Below, piece after piece: positions 29,535 to 37,584 of a stretch of DNA of 64,000 nt; positions within the stretch are counted from its first letter, which is position 1; every line of letters begins with the position of its first letter. The position numbers and the translations under genes were made by a program. The notes beneath the pieces are model-generated. The model saw only the letters and a list, made by a program, of their open reading frames with translations. It made no database searches and was not told the origin of the DNA. The DNA lies in NCBI RefSeq assembly GCF_900129835.1, contig NZ_FQXA01000001.1, forward strand, positions 806,001 to 870,000. The letters are read 5' to 3'. This stretch comes from Stutzerimonas xanthomarina DSM 18231 (GTDB lineage: Bacteria; Pseudomonadota; Gammaproteobacteria; Pseudomonadales; Pseudomonadaceae).

Positions 29535-30903
29535 GTTGATGGCGATTCTGCTGTTCGTCAGCATCTGCGCGGCCTTGATGGCCGGCTATCCGGTTGCCTT
29601 TACGCTGGGTGGCGTGTCACTGCTGTTCGCCGGTATCGGCATGCTTACCGGTACGTTCGATGGCGGCTTCCTGAGCGCATTGCCGAACCGCCTGTTCGGC
29701 ATCATGAACAACCAGACGATGCTGGCGGTGCCGCTGTTCGTGTTCATGGGCGTGATGCTGGAAAAAAGCCGGGTGGCCGAGGATCTGCTCGAATCCATGT
29801 CGCGGCTATTCGGCACCCTGCGCGGCGGCCTGGCGATTTCCGTTTGCGTGGTCGGCGCTTTGCTCGCCGCCAGCACCGGCATCGTCGGCGCCACCGTGGT
29901 AACCATGGGTCTGCTCGCGCTGCCGACCATGCTTCGCCGCGGCTATGACCCGGCCATCTCCACCGGCACACTCGCTGCCACCGGCACCCTGGGCCAGATC
30001 ATCCCACCGTCGATCGTGCTGGTCTTGCTGGGCGACGTGATGTCCAGCGCCTATCAGCAGGCGCAGCTGAAGATGGGTATCTTCTCGCCGAAGACCGTCT
30101 CGGTCGGCGATCTGTTCGTCGGCGCCTTGCTCCCCGGCCTGCTGCTGGTCGGCATGTACATTCTCTACATCATTGCAGTAGCCATCTTCCAACCGAAGAA
30201 ACTGCCGGCACTGCCGCAGGAAGAGCTCGGGCCGATCGAATGGGGCAAGCTGATCAATGCACTGGTGCCGCCGCTGCTGCTGATCAGCGCGGTGCTCGGC
30301 TCGATCCTGGCAGGCTACGCAACGCCTACCGAGGCCGCCGCGCTGGGTGCGCTCGGCGCAATGATCCTGGCTTTCTACAAGGGCAAACTCAACTTCGGTC
30401 AGTTGCGTGAAGTCGCCTATGGCACCACTGAAATCAGCGCCATGGTGTTTCTGATCCTCATTGGCGCCTCGCTGTTCTCGCTGGTATTCCGCGGCTTCGG
30501 CGGTGAAGTGCTGATTGAGGACATCTTCGCTCAGCTGCCAGGCGGCGTGCTCGGCGCGTTCTTCCTGGTGATGTTGGTGATCTTCCTGCTCGGCTTCATC
30601 CTCGATTTCATCGAGATCACCTTTGTGGTGGTCCCGATTGTCGGTCCGGTGTTGCTGGCCATGGGGCTTGACCCGGTGTGGCTCGGCGTAATGATCGCGC
30701 TGAACCTGCAGACCTCGTTCCTTACCCCGCCGTTCGGTTTCGCCCTGTTCTACCTGCGCGGTGTGACGCCGAAATCAGTGCCCACCAGCACGATCTACAA
30801 AGGCGTGGTGCCGTTCATCATGATCCAGCTACTTCTGCTGGTGATCGCCTACCAGTTCCCGGGGCTGGTAACCTGGCTACCCGAACAGATTTACGGCAAG
30901 TAG
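29527..30903 (+). CDS. TRAP transporter large permease (DctM-like)
   Basis: A 458-aa ion-coupled permease with about a dozen hydrophobic segments. DctM family marks are MAGYPVAFTLGGVSLLFAGI near the N-terminus, STGIVGATVVTMGLLALPTM, GTLGQIIPPSIVLVLLGDVM and YATPTEAAALGALGA. It is longer than the DctM at the right end of the window, as is usual for the TakM branch. It overlaps the DctQ-like gene and is followed by a strong terminator, so this is a two-gene transcript. Confidence 0.94.
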   Translation: MAELMAILLFVSICAALMAGYPVAFTLGGVSLLFAGIGMLTGTFDGGFLSALPNRLFGIMNNQTMLAVPLFVFMGVMLEKSRVAEDLLESMSRLFGTLRGGLAISVCVVGALLAASTGIVGATVVTMGLLALPTMLRRGYDPAISTGTLAATGTLGQIIPPSIVLVLLGDVMSSAYQQAQLKMGIFSPKTVSVGDLFVGALLPGLLLVGMYILYIIAVAIFQPKKLPALPQEELGPIEWGKLINALVPPLLLISAVLGSILAGYATPTEAAALGALGAMILAFYKGKLNFGQLREVAYGTTEISAMVFLILIGASLFSLVFRGFGGEVLIEDIFAQLPGGVLGAFFLVMLVIFLLGFILDFIEITFVVVPIVGPVLLAMGLDPVWLGVMIALNLQTSFLTPPFGFALFYLRGVTPKSVPTSTIYKGVVPFIMIQLLLLVIAYQFPGLVTWLPEQIYGK

Positions 30904-30911
30904 CCCTGTCC

Positions 30912-30942
30912 AGACGCCCGTTTCGACGGGCGTCTCGCTTTT
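30912..30942 (+). terminator. Intrinsic terminator of the TRAP dctQM-like operon
   Basis: AGACGCCCGT-TTCG-ACGGGCGTCT is a perfect 10-base stem with a four-base loop, followed by CGCTTTT. It lies 8 bases after the permease stop. Confidence 0.9.
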
Positions 30943-30996
30943 CGGCAGGGGCTTTCGGCGCGATCATAGCCACGAAGCCGCCATTGCCGAGCCCCC

Positions 30997-32229
30997 ATGT
31001 CCAGCGCCCCATTCAGCTACGCACAACTGGCCGAACGCTTTCGGCAACTCGACGAATTCCTGTTGCAGCACCAGGCGCTGTGGCGTCCGCGCCCGTTCAC
31101 GCACATGCGTCTCGGCTGGGAATCTGAACATCCAGAACTGGCCCTTTGGCTTCGCGGCCGCTCACTGAAAGACGCTGAAGCCGCGCACAACCAGCCCGCA
31201 CAGCTGCTCGCACCCGCCCCGTTTCAACAGCTGGCTGCACGGGCCCTCGCCCTGAGCTGTATGGACGAGCTGCCCTCCTCACCCATCCGAAACACTGACA
31301 CGCGCCAGCTGGCCGACGTGCCCGGACGCAAGTGGCTGCAGATCCAGGCATTCGACGCGGCCCTGACGTTCAATGAAGTCCCGCACCATTGGGTCGACTG
31401 GTGCGCGGGCAAAGGTCATCTAGGGCGCCAGCTGGTCAGGCGCGGGGGTGAGCTGACGTGCCTTGAGTGGGATCAGGCTTTGGTTACAGCCGGCGCCCAC
31501 CTCAGTCAGAAGCTGGGCATCAACGCAGACCACCGACAGCAGGACGTGATGGCCGGCGATGTGGCTGCACAGCTCAACCCCACCACAACACCGATAGCGC
31601 TACATGCCTGTGGCGATCTGCACATTCGTATGATCAACCTGAGCATCGCGCAACGCTGCCAGCAACTGGCAATCGCACCCTGCTGCTACAACCGGACCCA
31701 GACAGATCGTTACCGGCCCTTATCGACGCTTGGGCGGCAATCAAGTCTTGAGCTCTCCCGTGACGACCTCGGCCTGCCACTCAGCGAAACCGTCACTGCC
31801 GGTACGCGCGAACGCCGCCAGCGCGACCAGTCGATGGCCTGGCGCCTGGGTTTCGATCTGCTCCAACGTGAGCTGCGCGGCAAAAACGATTATTTGCCCA
31901 CACCCTCGCTTCCCAGTAGCTGGCTGAAGAAAAGCTTCGCCCACTACTGCCGCGACCTGGCGACCCTCAAGCAGCTACCCGAACCGCAGGAGCAGGACTG
32001 GAATGCGCTGGAGCAACGTGGCTGGCAGCGGCTTGCCCAAGTGCGCAATCTGGAACTGCTGCGCGGCTTGTTTCGGCGGCCGCTGGAGCTCTGGCTGCTG
32101 CTCGACCGTGCGCTACTGCTGGCGGAAAACGGCTATGCGGTGCGGCTGGGCACCTTCTGTCCAGCCGAGCTGACCCCACGCAACCTGATGCTGATTGCCG
32201 AGCTCCAGCACCCGAGCGCAAGCACATGA
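30997..32229 (+). CDS. SAM-dependent methyltransferase, Methyltransf_32-like
   Basis: A 410-aa cytoplasmic protein of unknown substrate. The middle holds a class I methyltransferase fold: HWVDWCAGKGHLGRQLVRRG (SAM-binding motif I), then TCLEWDQALV (acidic end of strand 2), ALHACGDLHIRMIN and IAPCCYNR. The last motifs, with paired cysteines, are typical of the PF13679 group that includes TRMT13/METTL25-like proteins. The N-terminal 130 residues and the helical C-terminus are specific to the bacterial form. It starts shortly after the TRAP terminator and ends about 75 bases before tRNA-Thr. RNA is a possible substrate but this is only inferred from relatives. Confidence 0.8.
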   Translation: MSSAPFSYAQLAERFRQLDEFLLQHQALWRPRPFTHMRLGWESEHPELALWLRGRSLKDAEAAHNQPAQLLAPAPFQQLAARALALSCMDELPSSPIRNTDTRQLADVPGRKWLQIQAFDAALTFNEVPHHWVDWCAGKGHLGRQLVRRGGELTCLEWDQALVTAGAHLSQKLGINADHRQQDVMAGDVAAQLNPTTTPIALHACGDLHIRMINLSIAQRCQQLAIAPCCYNRTQTDRYRPLSTLGRQSSLELSRDDLGLPLSETVTAGTRERRQRDQSMAWRLGFDLLQRELRGKNDYLPTPSLPSSWLKKSFAHYCRDLATLKQLPEPQEQDWNALEQRGWQRLAQVRNLELLRGLFRRPLELWLLLDRALLLAENGYAVRLGTFCPAELTPRNLMLIAELQHPSAST

Positions 32230-32261
32230 GAAAACTCATGCAAACAACTGGCAACAAACAG

Positions 32262-32289
32262 TTTACTCGCCGCGAGCAATTGCTATAAT
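32262..32289 (+). promoter_or_regulatory. Sigma-70 promoter of tRNA-Thr
   Basis: TTTACT and a perfect TATAAT (32284-32289) are separated by 16 bases, and a GC-rich discriminator (GGCGCCC) follows before the tRNA at 32305. The GC-rich discriminator is the type seen in stable-RNA promoters under stringent control. Confidence 0.85.
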
Positions 32290-32304
32290 GGCGCCCATCT
32301 TTTA

Positions 32305-32380
<76 letters not shown>

Positions 32381-32393
32381 TACGAAACAACAG

Positions 32394-32423
32394 AAAAGGC
32401 TCACCGAAAGGTGGGCCTTTTTT
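32394..32423. terminator. Intrinsic terminator after tRNA-Thr
   Basis: AAAAGGCTCACC-GAAA-GGTGGGCCTTTT forms a stem closed by a stable GAAA tetraloop (one G-T pair) and is followed by more T residues. The symmetrical A and T runs allow it to work in both directions. Confidence 0.93.
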
Positions 32424-32547
32424 GTTTCATACGAAGCTCGGCACGAAATGATCCGGATCGATGGCTGCCGTCGCTTTGTGCGAGAGTCCCGTTAACCGGT
32501 CGCTGCGATTGATTCGATGGAAGAATCCAGACGCGACGCCAACATAG

Positions 32548-32772
32548 CGGCGGCGTGTTACACCGGGCGGATGCTGGCATTTCGTCTTATCTCTCACGGT
32601 TACGCTTGATGCTTGCCACTCCTTACGCAGCTTACAGGCTCGTTTCGCAATCGTTGTCGCCTCGGTTGTTCTGGTGCTCAGCTGCATCTTTGGCGCCGCC
32701 ATTGGCGAAATCGTCCATTTCGCGCCTGCAGGAACAGCACCACCCGGAAACGGCATGAGTCAGCGAACCTAG
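32548..32772 (+). pseudogene. Possible remnant of a small membrane-protein gene
   Basis: An open plus-strand frame ends with TAG at 32770-32772, just before a strong terminator. It reads through a convincing membrane helix (residues ARFAIVVASVVLVLSCIFGA, then AIGEIVHF) to a polar tail ending GMSQRT. There is no ATG, GTG or TTG at its beginning, and an in-frame TAG at 32545-32547 cuts it off from an ATG at 32461. It may be a decayed or frameshifted gene. I do not recognise the family. Confidence 0.3.
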
Positions 32773-32790
32773 TCACATAGCCAGACGCAA

Positions 32791-32822
32791 AAAAGCCCCG
32801 CATCAAACGATGCGGGGCTTTT
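32791..32822. terminator. Strong bidirectional intrinsic terminator
   Basis: AAAAGCCCCGCAT and ATGCGGGGCTTTT form a 13-base perfect stem with a 6-base loop. Its existence implies that something in 32424-32790 is or was transcribed, although no intact gene is visible there. Confidence 0.93.
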
Positions 32823-32823
32823 C

Positions 32824-33360
32824 TGTATAGGCTGAGTCCTGTCCCTTCGGCCGCTCCCAGCAGCGATTCCTTGCGTCAGTCCTGACGTTTCGCGAGATCC
32901 TTCGCGGCAGCCTTGCACCAGCCCCAAGGCGGAGGGCTGGTCGCCGTGCTAGGCGCTCCATGGCACATCGAGATGGGTCAGGGAACGGCCAGCAGCGGCA
33001 GCAGGGTTAAGAACGGGCGTGATGGCAAAAGTTCCACTTTTGAAATGAAAAGGCCATCAGATTAAGTACAAACCAGGAAAGACCAGCGCAACCGTCAGTC
33101 GGAACCGCCATGGGTCAGGCTCGTCTAGCTGAGCCTCCAGCCGACCGTTTCACCTGCTGTCAGCCCGCCAGTTTCCTGCAAACCGACCTGCTCTAACGGC
33201 CTTTCGCCAGCGCCTTGCAAGGCTGACCTGCGATTCATTTCCAATTGTTTGTACCTGGAACATGCCAGGCAAAACACGGTCTGCTGTGCGTCGCCACTCC
33301 AGCGCAACTGAAGGCAATGCTTGCCACCCCGGAGCCAGCCTTGAGGAACCGAGCCACTCG
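32824..33360. other. 537-base stretch without a recognisable gene
   Basis: Between the terminator and the flippase start I see no credible gene. Features noted: a short hairpin-capable stretch CAAAAGTTCCACTTTTG near 33018, A+T-richer DNA around 33000-33080 than in neighbouring genes, and probably the promoter of the three-gene cassette, which I could not pin down. The in-frame extension of the flippase to 33262 is not membrane-protein-like. Part of this may be a long regulated leader. Confidence 0.5.
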
Positions 33361-34689
33361 ATGAGCGCAATCACCACCCTCTTCCACAAACTCAAGCTGT
33401 ACCTGTTCAATGCTTCATGGATGATGGCGGAGCGGTTGCTGAACATCGGCGTGGGCTTTCTCATGGCGATCGTGCTGGCCCGCTATCTGGGACCGGAACA
33501 GTTTGGGATTCTTGCCTACGCCATTTCCATGACCGCGATCTTCGCCTCGGCCGGTCACATGGGTCTGGCAGGGCTGGTGGTGCGCGAGGTGGTGAAGCAG
33601 CCGAACAAGGTTCCGGAGACGCTGGGTACCACGTTCATGCTTAAGCTGACCGGCATGACCATTGGTTTCGTCCTGGTGCTCGTTTACGCATCGCTGTTCG
33701 AAGAAGTGGGCGGCACCGAGTTCTGGATGTTGCTGATCGTCGCCTCGGCCATCTTCTTCCAGACCTTCGACGTGGTGGAATACTGGTTCCAGTCGCAGGT
33801 GCAGGCCCGCTACCCGGCCATCGCCAAGTCCAGTGCGATCCTGCTGTCAGCGGCTCTCAAACTGCTGATGGTGTTCAGCGGCGCCGGCGTCATCGCCTTC
33901 GCCTTTGCCCACACGGCGCAATTCGCAATGGCCGCGCTGATTCTCGCGCTGCTCTATAAAGGCACCACCACTGTCTCGCTGATGAGCTGGAAAGCCAGCT
34001 TGGCCAAGGCCAAGGAGTTGCTCAGCCAGGGCTGGATTCTGTACCTCGGTTCGATCTTCGCGGTCGTCTATATGAAGATCGATCAGGTCATGCTCAAGTG
34101 GATGGTGGGCGCCGAGGAAGTCGGCGTCTATGCCGTTGCGGCGCAACTCTCCGAGGCCTGGTACTTCCTGCCGATTGCGATTGTCGCGTCGTTTTTCCCG
34201 AAGTTGATCAAGCTGCACGCCGCCGACCCAGACCTCTTCAACAAGCGCTTCCAGCAGCTGTTCGATGTCCTGTTCATCCTTGCCATCGCTGTCGCGGTGC
34301 TGGTGTCGCTCGTCGCCGAACCCGTGATCGCCCTGTTGTTTGGCGACGAGTACCAGAACTCCGCCTCGATCCTCACCATCCATATCTGGGCAGGCGTGTT
34401 CATCTTCATGCGCGCAGCGTTCAGCCGCTGGATCCTGATCGAGGGCGCACTGATGTTTTCACTGATCACTCAGGGTCTCGGCGCGCTGGCCAACATCGGC
34501 ATCAACCTGCTGCTGATTCCTCACTACGGCGGCGAAGGCGCCGCCATGGCCACGCTCATTTCTTACGCGGTGGCTTCGTACGCTGCCCTGCTGGTGCACA
34601 AGAAGACCCGCCCGGTGTTCTACATGATGACCAAATCGATGTTCAGCCCCGTCCGTTACGCATTCAACGCAGTAGGAGCCGCCCGATGA
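33361..34689 (+). CDS. Polysaccharide flippase (Wzx/MATE-like family)
   Basis: A 442-aa inner-membrane protein with about 12-14 hydrophobic segments, of the polysaccharide biosynthesis exporter family that flips lipid-linked sugars. The N-terminus LFNASWMMAERLLNIGVGF, followed by LMAIVLARYLGPEQFGILAYA, is typical. ATG 33361 is the best start by family alignment; a GAGG sits about 16 bases upstream, too far to be ideal. Its stop overlaps the ATG of the nitroreductase gene (ATGA), so the three genes 33361-36937 form a coupled operon. No glycosyltransferase or polymerase gene is near, so its lipid-linked substrate is unknown. Confidence 0.9.
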   Translation: MSAITTLFHKLKLYLFNASWMMAERLLNIGVGFLMAIVLARYLGPEQFGILAYAISMTAIFASAGHMGLAGLVVREVVKQPNKVPETLGTTFMLKLTGMTIGFVLVLVYASLFEEVGGTEFWMLLIVASAIFFQTFDVVEYWFQSQVQARYPAIAKSSAILLSAALKLLMVFSGAGVIAFAFAHTAQFAMAALILALLYKGTTTVSLMSWKASLAKAKELLSQGWILYLGSIFAVVYMKIDQVMLKWMVGAEEVGVYAVAAQLSEAWYFLPIAIVASFFPKLIKLHAADPDLFNKRFQQLFDVLFILAIAVAVLVSLVAEPVIALLFGDEYQNSASILTIHIWAGVFIFMRAAFSRWILIEGALMFSLITQGLGALANIGINLLLIPHYGGEGAAMATLISYAVASYAALLVHKKTRPVFYMMTKSMFSPVRYAFNAVGAAR

Positions 34690-35744
34690 GCCTGATGTCG
34701 CTCGCCAGAGCCTTGCCTGATCCCGTCAAGAACGCGATCAAGGCCACCCGCGACAACACTGGCATTGCCCTGGTCCGCCTGTTTTCATCCAGCGGATTCC
34801 TGTCGTCGGTTTATTACTGCCTGATCAGCCGCGAGTTCGACCGTGAGCACCGCGCAGTGCTGCTTGGCCGACTGAATTTCGCCAAACGGATGCGCGGACA
34901 GGGCGAAAACGATGCCTTTCTGCGGCGCAACGTGCATCGCCTGGAGAAGGGCCTGATCATGCGTCCTCGGCGCAGCACCTTTGCCGAGGATTACATCGGC
35001 CCGACGGTTCGCTGCTATGCCGATGCAACCCAGGCGGGCGTCGTAAACGGCCAGCAACGCTGGGCCAACGATGTGCTCACCGACTATTTCTCCGCCGTTG
35101 GCAGCACGCCGCGCATCGACTCGGCCAAGCGCGCCTTCACCAGCACCCAGACGCCTGGCAACACCAACCGATGCGTGCCCTACCCGCACAGCGATCTGCC
35201 GGAGTGCCCGGTCAGCTATGACGAGCTGATGGTGCTGTTCCGTCGCCGTCGCTCGGTGCGCTGGTATCAGGACAAGCCGGTCAGCAACGCGTTGCTCGAA
35301 CAGGCGGTGCGGGCCGCCGCGCTGGCGCCATCGGCCTGCAACCGCCAGCCGTTCCGTTTCTATGTCAGCAATGGCAAGGAAAAGGCCGCCGAAGTCGCCA
35401 AGTGCGCCGGCGGCACCGCGGGTTTCCATGACAACCTGCCCTGCGTGATTGCCGTGGTCGGCGACCTCGGCTGCTACCCGGAAGCACGTGACCGCCACGT
35501 GGTTTATATCGATGGCTCGCTGGCAGCGATGCAGCTGATGCTGGCTCTGGAAAGCCTGGGGTTGTCGAGCTGCTCGATCAACTGGCCAGACGTGGAAGAG
35601 CGAGAGCGCCAACTGTCGAAAATACTGGGCCTGGCCTATCAGGAACGCACTGTGATGCTGCTCGCGGTGGGCTATGCCGATCCAACGGGAGGGATTCCTT
35701 ATTCGGACAAGAAGACCGAGAAAGACTTGATTGTATACAACTGA
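34686..35744 (+). CDS. Nitroreductase-family protein with EPS-type N-terminal extension
   Basis: A 352-aa protein. The C-terminal part (about 178-345) is a nitroreductase fold: RRRRSVRWYQDKPV and LAPSACNRQPFRFYV are the FMN-binding motifs, and GSLAAMQLMLALESLGLSSC is the usual helix. The first 175 residues are not nitroreductase; they carry the motif VHRLEKGLIM (near 83-92), Arg-rich surroundings and a run ending TPGNTNRCVPYP. Such long forms occur in polysaccharide clusters next to pyruvyl transferases, but no function is established that I know of. It starts inside the flippase stop and lies 8 bases before the pyruvyl transferase gene. A role in modifying or reducing a sugar-linked substrate is a guess. 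Confidence 0.82.
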   Translation: MSLMSLARALPDPVKNAIKATRDNTGIALVRLFSSSGFLSSVYYCLISREFDREHRAVLLGRLNFAKRMRGQGENDAFLRRNVHRLEKGLIMRPRRSTFAEDYIGPTVRCYADATQAGVVNGQQRWANDVLTDYFSAVGSTPRIDSAKRAFTSTQTPGNTNRCVPYPHSDLPECPVSYDELMVLFRRRRSVRWYQDKPVSNALLEQAVRAAALAPSACNRQPFRFYVSNGKEKAAEVAKCAGGTAGFHDNLPCVIAVVGDLGCYPEARDRHVVYIDGSLAAMQLMLALESLGLSSCSINWPDVEERERQLSKILGLAYQERTVMLLAVGYADPTGGIPYSDKKTEKDLIVYN

Positions 35745-35752
35745 GGTAAGCG

Positions 35753-36937
35753 ATGATTATCGAGATCAGAAAGGCAGGGTTCGTCAATAAAGGCGCTGAG
35801 CTGATGTTGCACGCGGCGCTGCAGAAGCTGAGGACCCGGTATCCCGACGCTACCTTCGTCATGGCCCCGACCCAGAAAAAAGCCGAACAGCCGTTCCGCA
35901 AGCTGGTGCAGCTGGGCTTCTACCCCAAGGCCTGGCTATGGCGCTATGGCATCCAGTGGGGCACGCTGGCCAACTTCGCGCCACGTCCGCTGCGCGAAAT
36001 GTACGGCGTGGTACTGGACAAGGAAGTCGACGTGGTCATCGACGCGGCGGGCTTCGCCTACAGCGATCAATGGGGCGAGGATCCCTGTGCAGAACTGGCG
36101 CAATCGACCAAACGCTGGAAGAAAAACGGCACCCGCGTGATCCTCTTACCGCAAGCGCTGGGGCCGTTCAAATCGGAGAAAAACCGGGCGGCAATGAAAA
36201 CGGTGGTCGAAAACATTGACCTGATTTTCCCGCGCGAGCGCGTGTCCTACGAACACCTGACCGAACTGGTGGGTGAGCAGGCCAAGATCAAGCAGTCGCC
36301 AGACTTCACCAACCTTATGACCGGCGTGCTGCCGCAAGACTTCGATATAGAGCAGAACCGTTTCTGCATCGTGCCCAACTGCCGAATGCTCGATAAGACC
36401 GACCAGAAGACGCGCGAGGCTTACCTGCCCTTCCTGATCACCTGCACGCGGTGCCTGCTGGAAAAGGGCGCCAAGCCTTTCGTGCTGGTGCATGAAGGCA
36501 AGGACGATCAGCGCCTGGCTGACGAGTTGTCGGCCGCGGTGGGCGGCATTCCAATCGTCAAGGAGAGCGGCGCGCTGGAAATCAAGGGCATCCTTGGCGC
36601 CTGTAGCGGCACCTTGGGCAGCCGTTTTCATGGACTGGTCAGCGCGCTGTCCCAAGGCGTGCCGGCGCTGGCCACCGGCTGGAGCCACAAGTATCAGATG
36701 CTGTTCGAAGACTATGGCTTCCCCGAAGGGCTGGTTCAGGTCACCACCGATGAGGCGGAAATCAAGCGCAAGATCGATCTGGTGACGGATGATGCTGCGC
36801 GGATCCAGGCGTTGATTCAGGCCCGTACCGCTCAGCTCAAGCAACAATCCGAGCAGATGTGGCAGGAGGTGTTCGCCGTAATCGATCAGTGTCAGCGTAC
36901 CCACCAGGCGCAGCACCACACCGCTGGCGCGGCCTGA
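35753..36937 (+). CDS. Polysaccharide pyruvyl transferase family protein
   Basis: A 394-aa cytoplasmic protein of the PF04230 family, whose members transfer pyruvate from phosphoenolpyruvate onto sugars as a ketal (CsaB, WcaK, Pvg1). The N-terminal KAGFVNKGAELMLHAALQKL is the first nucleotide-binding-like loop; VIDAAGFAYSDQWG and LPQALGPFKSEKNR are conserved; the C-terminal motif GSRFHGLVSALSQGVPALAT, then GWSHKY, is the strongest family mark. It is the last gene of the cassette and is followed by a hairpin terminator. Its acceptor sugar is unknown because no glycan pathway is encoded nearby; the rml operon is 17 kb away. Confidence 0.88.
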   Translation: MIIEIRKAGFVNKGAELMLHAALQKLRTRYPDATFVMAPTQKKAEQPFRKLVQLGFYPKAWLWRYGIQWGTLANFAPRPLREMYGVVLDKEVDVVIDAAGFAYSDQWGEDPCAELAQSTKRWKKNGTRVILLPQALGPFKSEKNRAAMKTVVENIDLIFPRERVSYEHLTELVGEQAKIKQSPDFTNLMTGVLPQDFDIEQNRFCIVPNCRMLDKTDQKTREAYLPFLITCTRCLLEKGAKPFVLVHEGKDDQRLADELSAAVGGIPIVKESGALEIKGILGACSGTLGSRFHGLVSALSQGVPALATGWSHKYQMLFEDYGFPEGLVQVTTDEAEIKRKIDLVTDDAARIQALIQARTAQLKQQSEQMWQEVFAVIDQCQRTHQAQHHTAGAA

Positions 36938-36944
36938 GTGACCA

Positions 36945-36974
36945 CCGTGGCGCCGCGAGCCGGCGCCACGGTTT
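36945..36974. terminator. Terminator between the flippase cassette and dedA
   Basis: CCGTGGCGCCG and CGGCGCCACGG form an 11-base perfect stem with a short loop, followed by TTTAG. It lies 8 bases after the pyruvyl transferase stop and ends at the dedA stop, serving convergent genes. Confidence 0.8.
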
Positions 36975-37581
36975 AGTGTTTCTTACCGGCGAAGCGCTGG
37001 CGAATCAGCCGGTACAGGTAGTAGAGCACCATCAGCACCACGATCACCGTGGAAACCGGGTTGAGGTATTCCGAGACCTTCTCGTACTGTGACTCGAGCA
37101 GATAGCCGGCCAGTGCCAGCAGTGCCGTCCAGATCAACGACCCCAGTGTCGAGTAGATCAGGAACTTGGTCATCGACATGCCGGCGATACCGGCAGGCAC
37201 CGAAATCAGGGTGCGCACCGCCGGAATCAGGCGGCCGAAGAACACCGCCGCCTTACCGTGCCGATCGAACCAGCCACTCGCCTTGTCGACATCCTCCGGC
37301 GACAGCGTCAGCCAATGCCCCCAACGTTTGGCCAGCCGTTTCATGCGCTCCTGGCCGAGCTTGGCGCCGGCGTAGTACCAGGGCAGCGCACCCACTACCG
37401 AGCCAGCGGTGCCGACCAGAATCACCACAATGAAGTTGAGATCACCCCGCGCCGCGACGAAGCCCGCCAGCGGCATGATCAGCTCCGAGGGAATCGGCGG
37501 GAAGATGTTCTCCAGCAACATCAGCAAGAACACGCCGATGTAGCCGAACGCCGATACGATTTCCACGATCTTGTCGAACAT
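36973..37581 (-). CDS. DedA family membrane protein
   Basis: A 202-aa inner-membrane protein of the DedA/SNARE-associated (VTT) family, whose characterised members act as undecaprenyl-phosphate or phospholipid flippases and maintain membrane potential. The family marks are ENIFPPIPSELIMPLAGFVA, with the acidic residue and the PP-PSE motif, and FFGRLIPAVRTLISVPAG with the conserved arginines. Four to five helices are predicted. It is downstream of the tri-heme cytochrome gene by 3 bases and probably is the last gene of the oxidase operon. Its orientation towards the flippase cassette is convergent. Confidence 0.92.
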   Translation of the reverse strand: MFDKIVEIVSAFGYIGVFLLMLLENIFPPIPSELIMPLAGFVAARGDLNFIVVILVGTAGSVVGALPWYYAGAKLGQERMKRLAKRWGHWLTLSPEDVDKASGWFDRHGKAAVFFGRLIPAVRTLISVPAGIAGMSMTKFLIYSTLGSLIWTALLALAGYLLESQYEKVSEYLNPVSTVIVVLMVLYYLYRLIRQRFAGKKH

Positions 37582-37584
37582 CGG

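Noticed and set aside
32427..32756. A 109-aa minus-strand frame between the two terminators after tRNA-Thr
   Set aside because: Its translation shows no hydrophobic core, domain or ribosome site. The plus strand of the same stretch encodes a more natural membrane helix. I cannot exclude it fully, because terminators lie on both sides.
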